Below the pieces are notes generated by a model, which saw nothing but the letters and a program-made list of their open reading frames with translations, made no database searches and was not told where the DNA came from. From assembly GCA_018239895.1 (NCBI GenBank), contig JAFEGL010000045.1, forward strand, positions 1-64,000: DNA of 64,000 bases. Direction: 5' to 3'. Of this stretch, positions 63,666 to 64,000 are shown in pieces. The stretch's first letter is position 1, and the number at the start of each line of letters is the position of its first letter. The translations under genes and the position numbers were made by a program. Source of the DNA: Verrucomicrobiota bacterium (GTDB lineage Bacteria; Chlamydiota; Chlamydiia; Chlamydiales; SM23-39).

Positions 63666-64000
63666 ATGATAGCAAGCATGACCGGCTTCGGCCGAGCCCT
63701 TATCGATGCCCCCTTCGGCAAGCTGATTGTCGAAATCCAATCGGTCAACCGAAAACATTTAGAACTCTTCGTCTCGATGCCGAAGGATTATGGCCGCTTT
63801 GAGCATGAGATCCGGAAGTGGGTTTCCGAGGCGATCAGCCGCGGTCAAGTTTCTCTAAGAATTTATTTGACTCCCAGCGCTGACCAAGTTGGGCACTTTT
63901 TACCCGACCTTGCGATGTTGAAGCAACTGAAAGAGGGGTGGGAAGGGATCGCCGGCGAGCTCGGGTACGGGACGGATGCCATCGACCTCCCTTTTCTGAT
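63666..64000 (+). CDS. YicC/YloC-family endoribonuclease (partial, runs off the window)
   Basis: The first 111 codons are in the window. MIASMTGFGRALIDAPFGKL, VEIQSVNRKHLELFVSMP and FEHEIRKWVSEAISRGQVSL match the N-terminal domain of YicC proteins, a stress-linked endoribonuclease family. The starting ATG at 63666 gives the conserved N-terminus. In many bacteria gmk follows yicC, and C. trachomatis has gmk after rnhB, so gmk may lie just outside. Confidence 0.85.
   Translation, partial: MIASMTGFGRALIDAPFGKLIVEIQSVNRKHLELFVSMPKDYGRFEHEIRKWVSEAISRGQVSLRIYLTPSADQVGHFLPDLAMLKQLKEGWEGIAGELGYGTDAIDLPFL

Overview
The window comes from a member of the Chlamydiota outside the family Chlamydiaceae (an amoeba- or arthropod-associated 'environmental' chlamydia). 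Two blocks keep the gene order I know from Chlamydia trachomatis: two LptF/G permeases, tilS, ftsH, pnp, rpsO and tadA (40008-53664), and rpmE2, prfA, prmC, ffh, rpsP, trmD, rplS and rnhB (56537-62354). The oversized FtsH, the queuosine-precursor transporter next to tgt and a MOMP-like Lpg1974-family porin fit the same group. Citrate synthase, a small heat-shock protein, a GABA/choline-type catabolic group and several unknown proteins go beyond the reduced Chlamydiaceae gene set.

Layout. 1-78: 3' end of a 5S rRNA gene and its terminator. 0.1-9.7 kb: MHS transporter, DUF378 protein, MOMP-like porin, EamA permease, queuosine transporter and tgt, an unknown membrane protein, an HAD-like protein and a TIGR04255 protein. 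9.7-12.9 kb: malate dehydrogenase, a mitochondrial-type citrate synthase and proline iminopeptidase in one tight operon. 12.86-13.2 kb: a nested-palindrome, MITE-like element. 13.2-22.3 kb: unknown membrane protein, DAO oxidoreductase, metallo-beta-lactamase-fold protein, hflX, radC, marC, mtaB. 22.3-26.3 kb: aldehyde dehydrogenase divergent from a GMC oxidoreductase and an FAH-family hydrolase. 26.28-26.61 kb: a second, unrelated nested palindrome. 26.6-31.6 kb: glgB, ligA and an unknown protein. 31.7-35.5 kb: an AT-rich run of seven related small genes ordered short-long-long, short-long-long, short; I recognise no known family and this is the best candidate for an undescribed system. 35.4-53.9 kb: miaB, rplM-rpsI, a thioesterase, an M32 carboxypeptidase, lipopolysaccharide-transport permeases, tilS, ftsH, a CIRCE-controlled hsp20, an AspRS-YbaK fusion, pnp, rpsO and tadA. 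53.8-56.4 kb: methyltransferase, possible secreted protein, rhomboid-like protein. 56.5-62.4 kb: the translation/secretion operon. 62.6-64 kb: an overlapping pair of small unknown genes, a GC-rich stretch without a gene, and the start of a YicC-family gene that runs off the end.

Regulation that can be read from the bases includes a CIRCE operator, a Shine-Dalgarno-masking hairpin in front of the porin, several -35/-10 pairs that settle start codons (miaB, 30764-31612, 52514-53173), a terminator-like hairpin with a start codon in its loop (16502), and many dispersed hairpins, some of which share sequence. I saw no tRNA gene, CRISPR array, transposase or phage gene.
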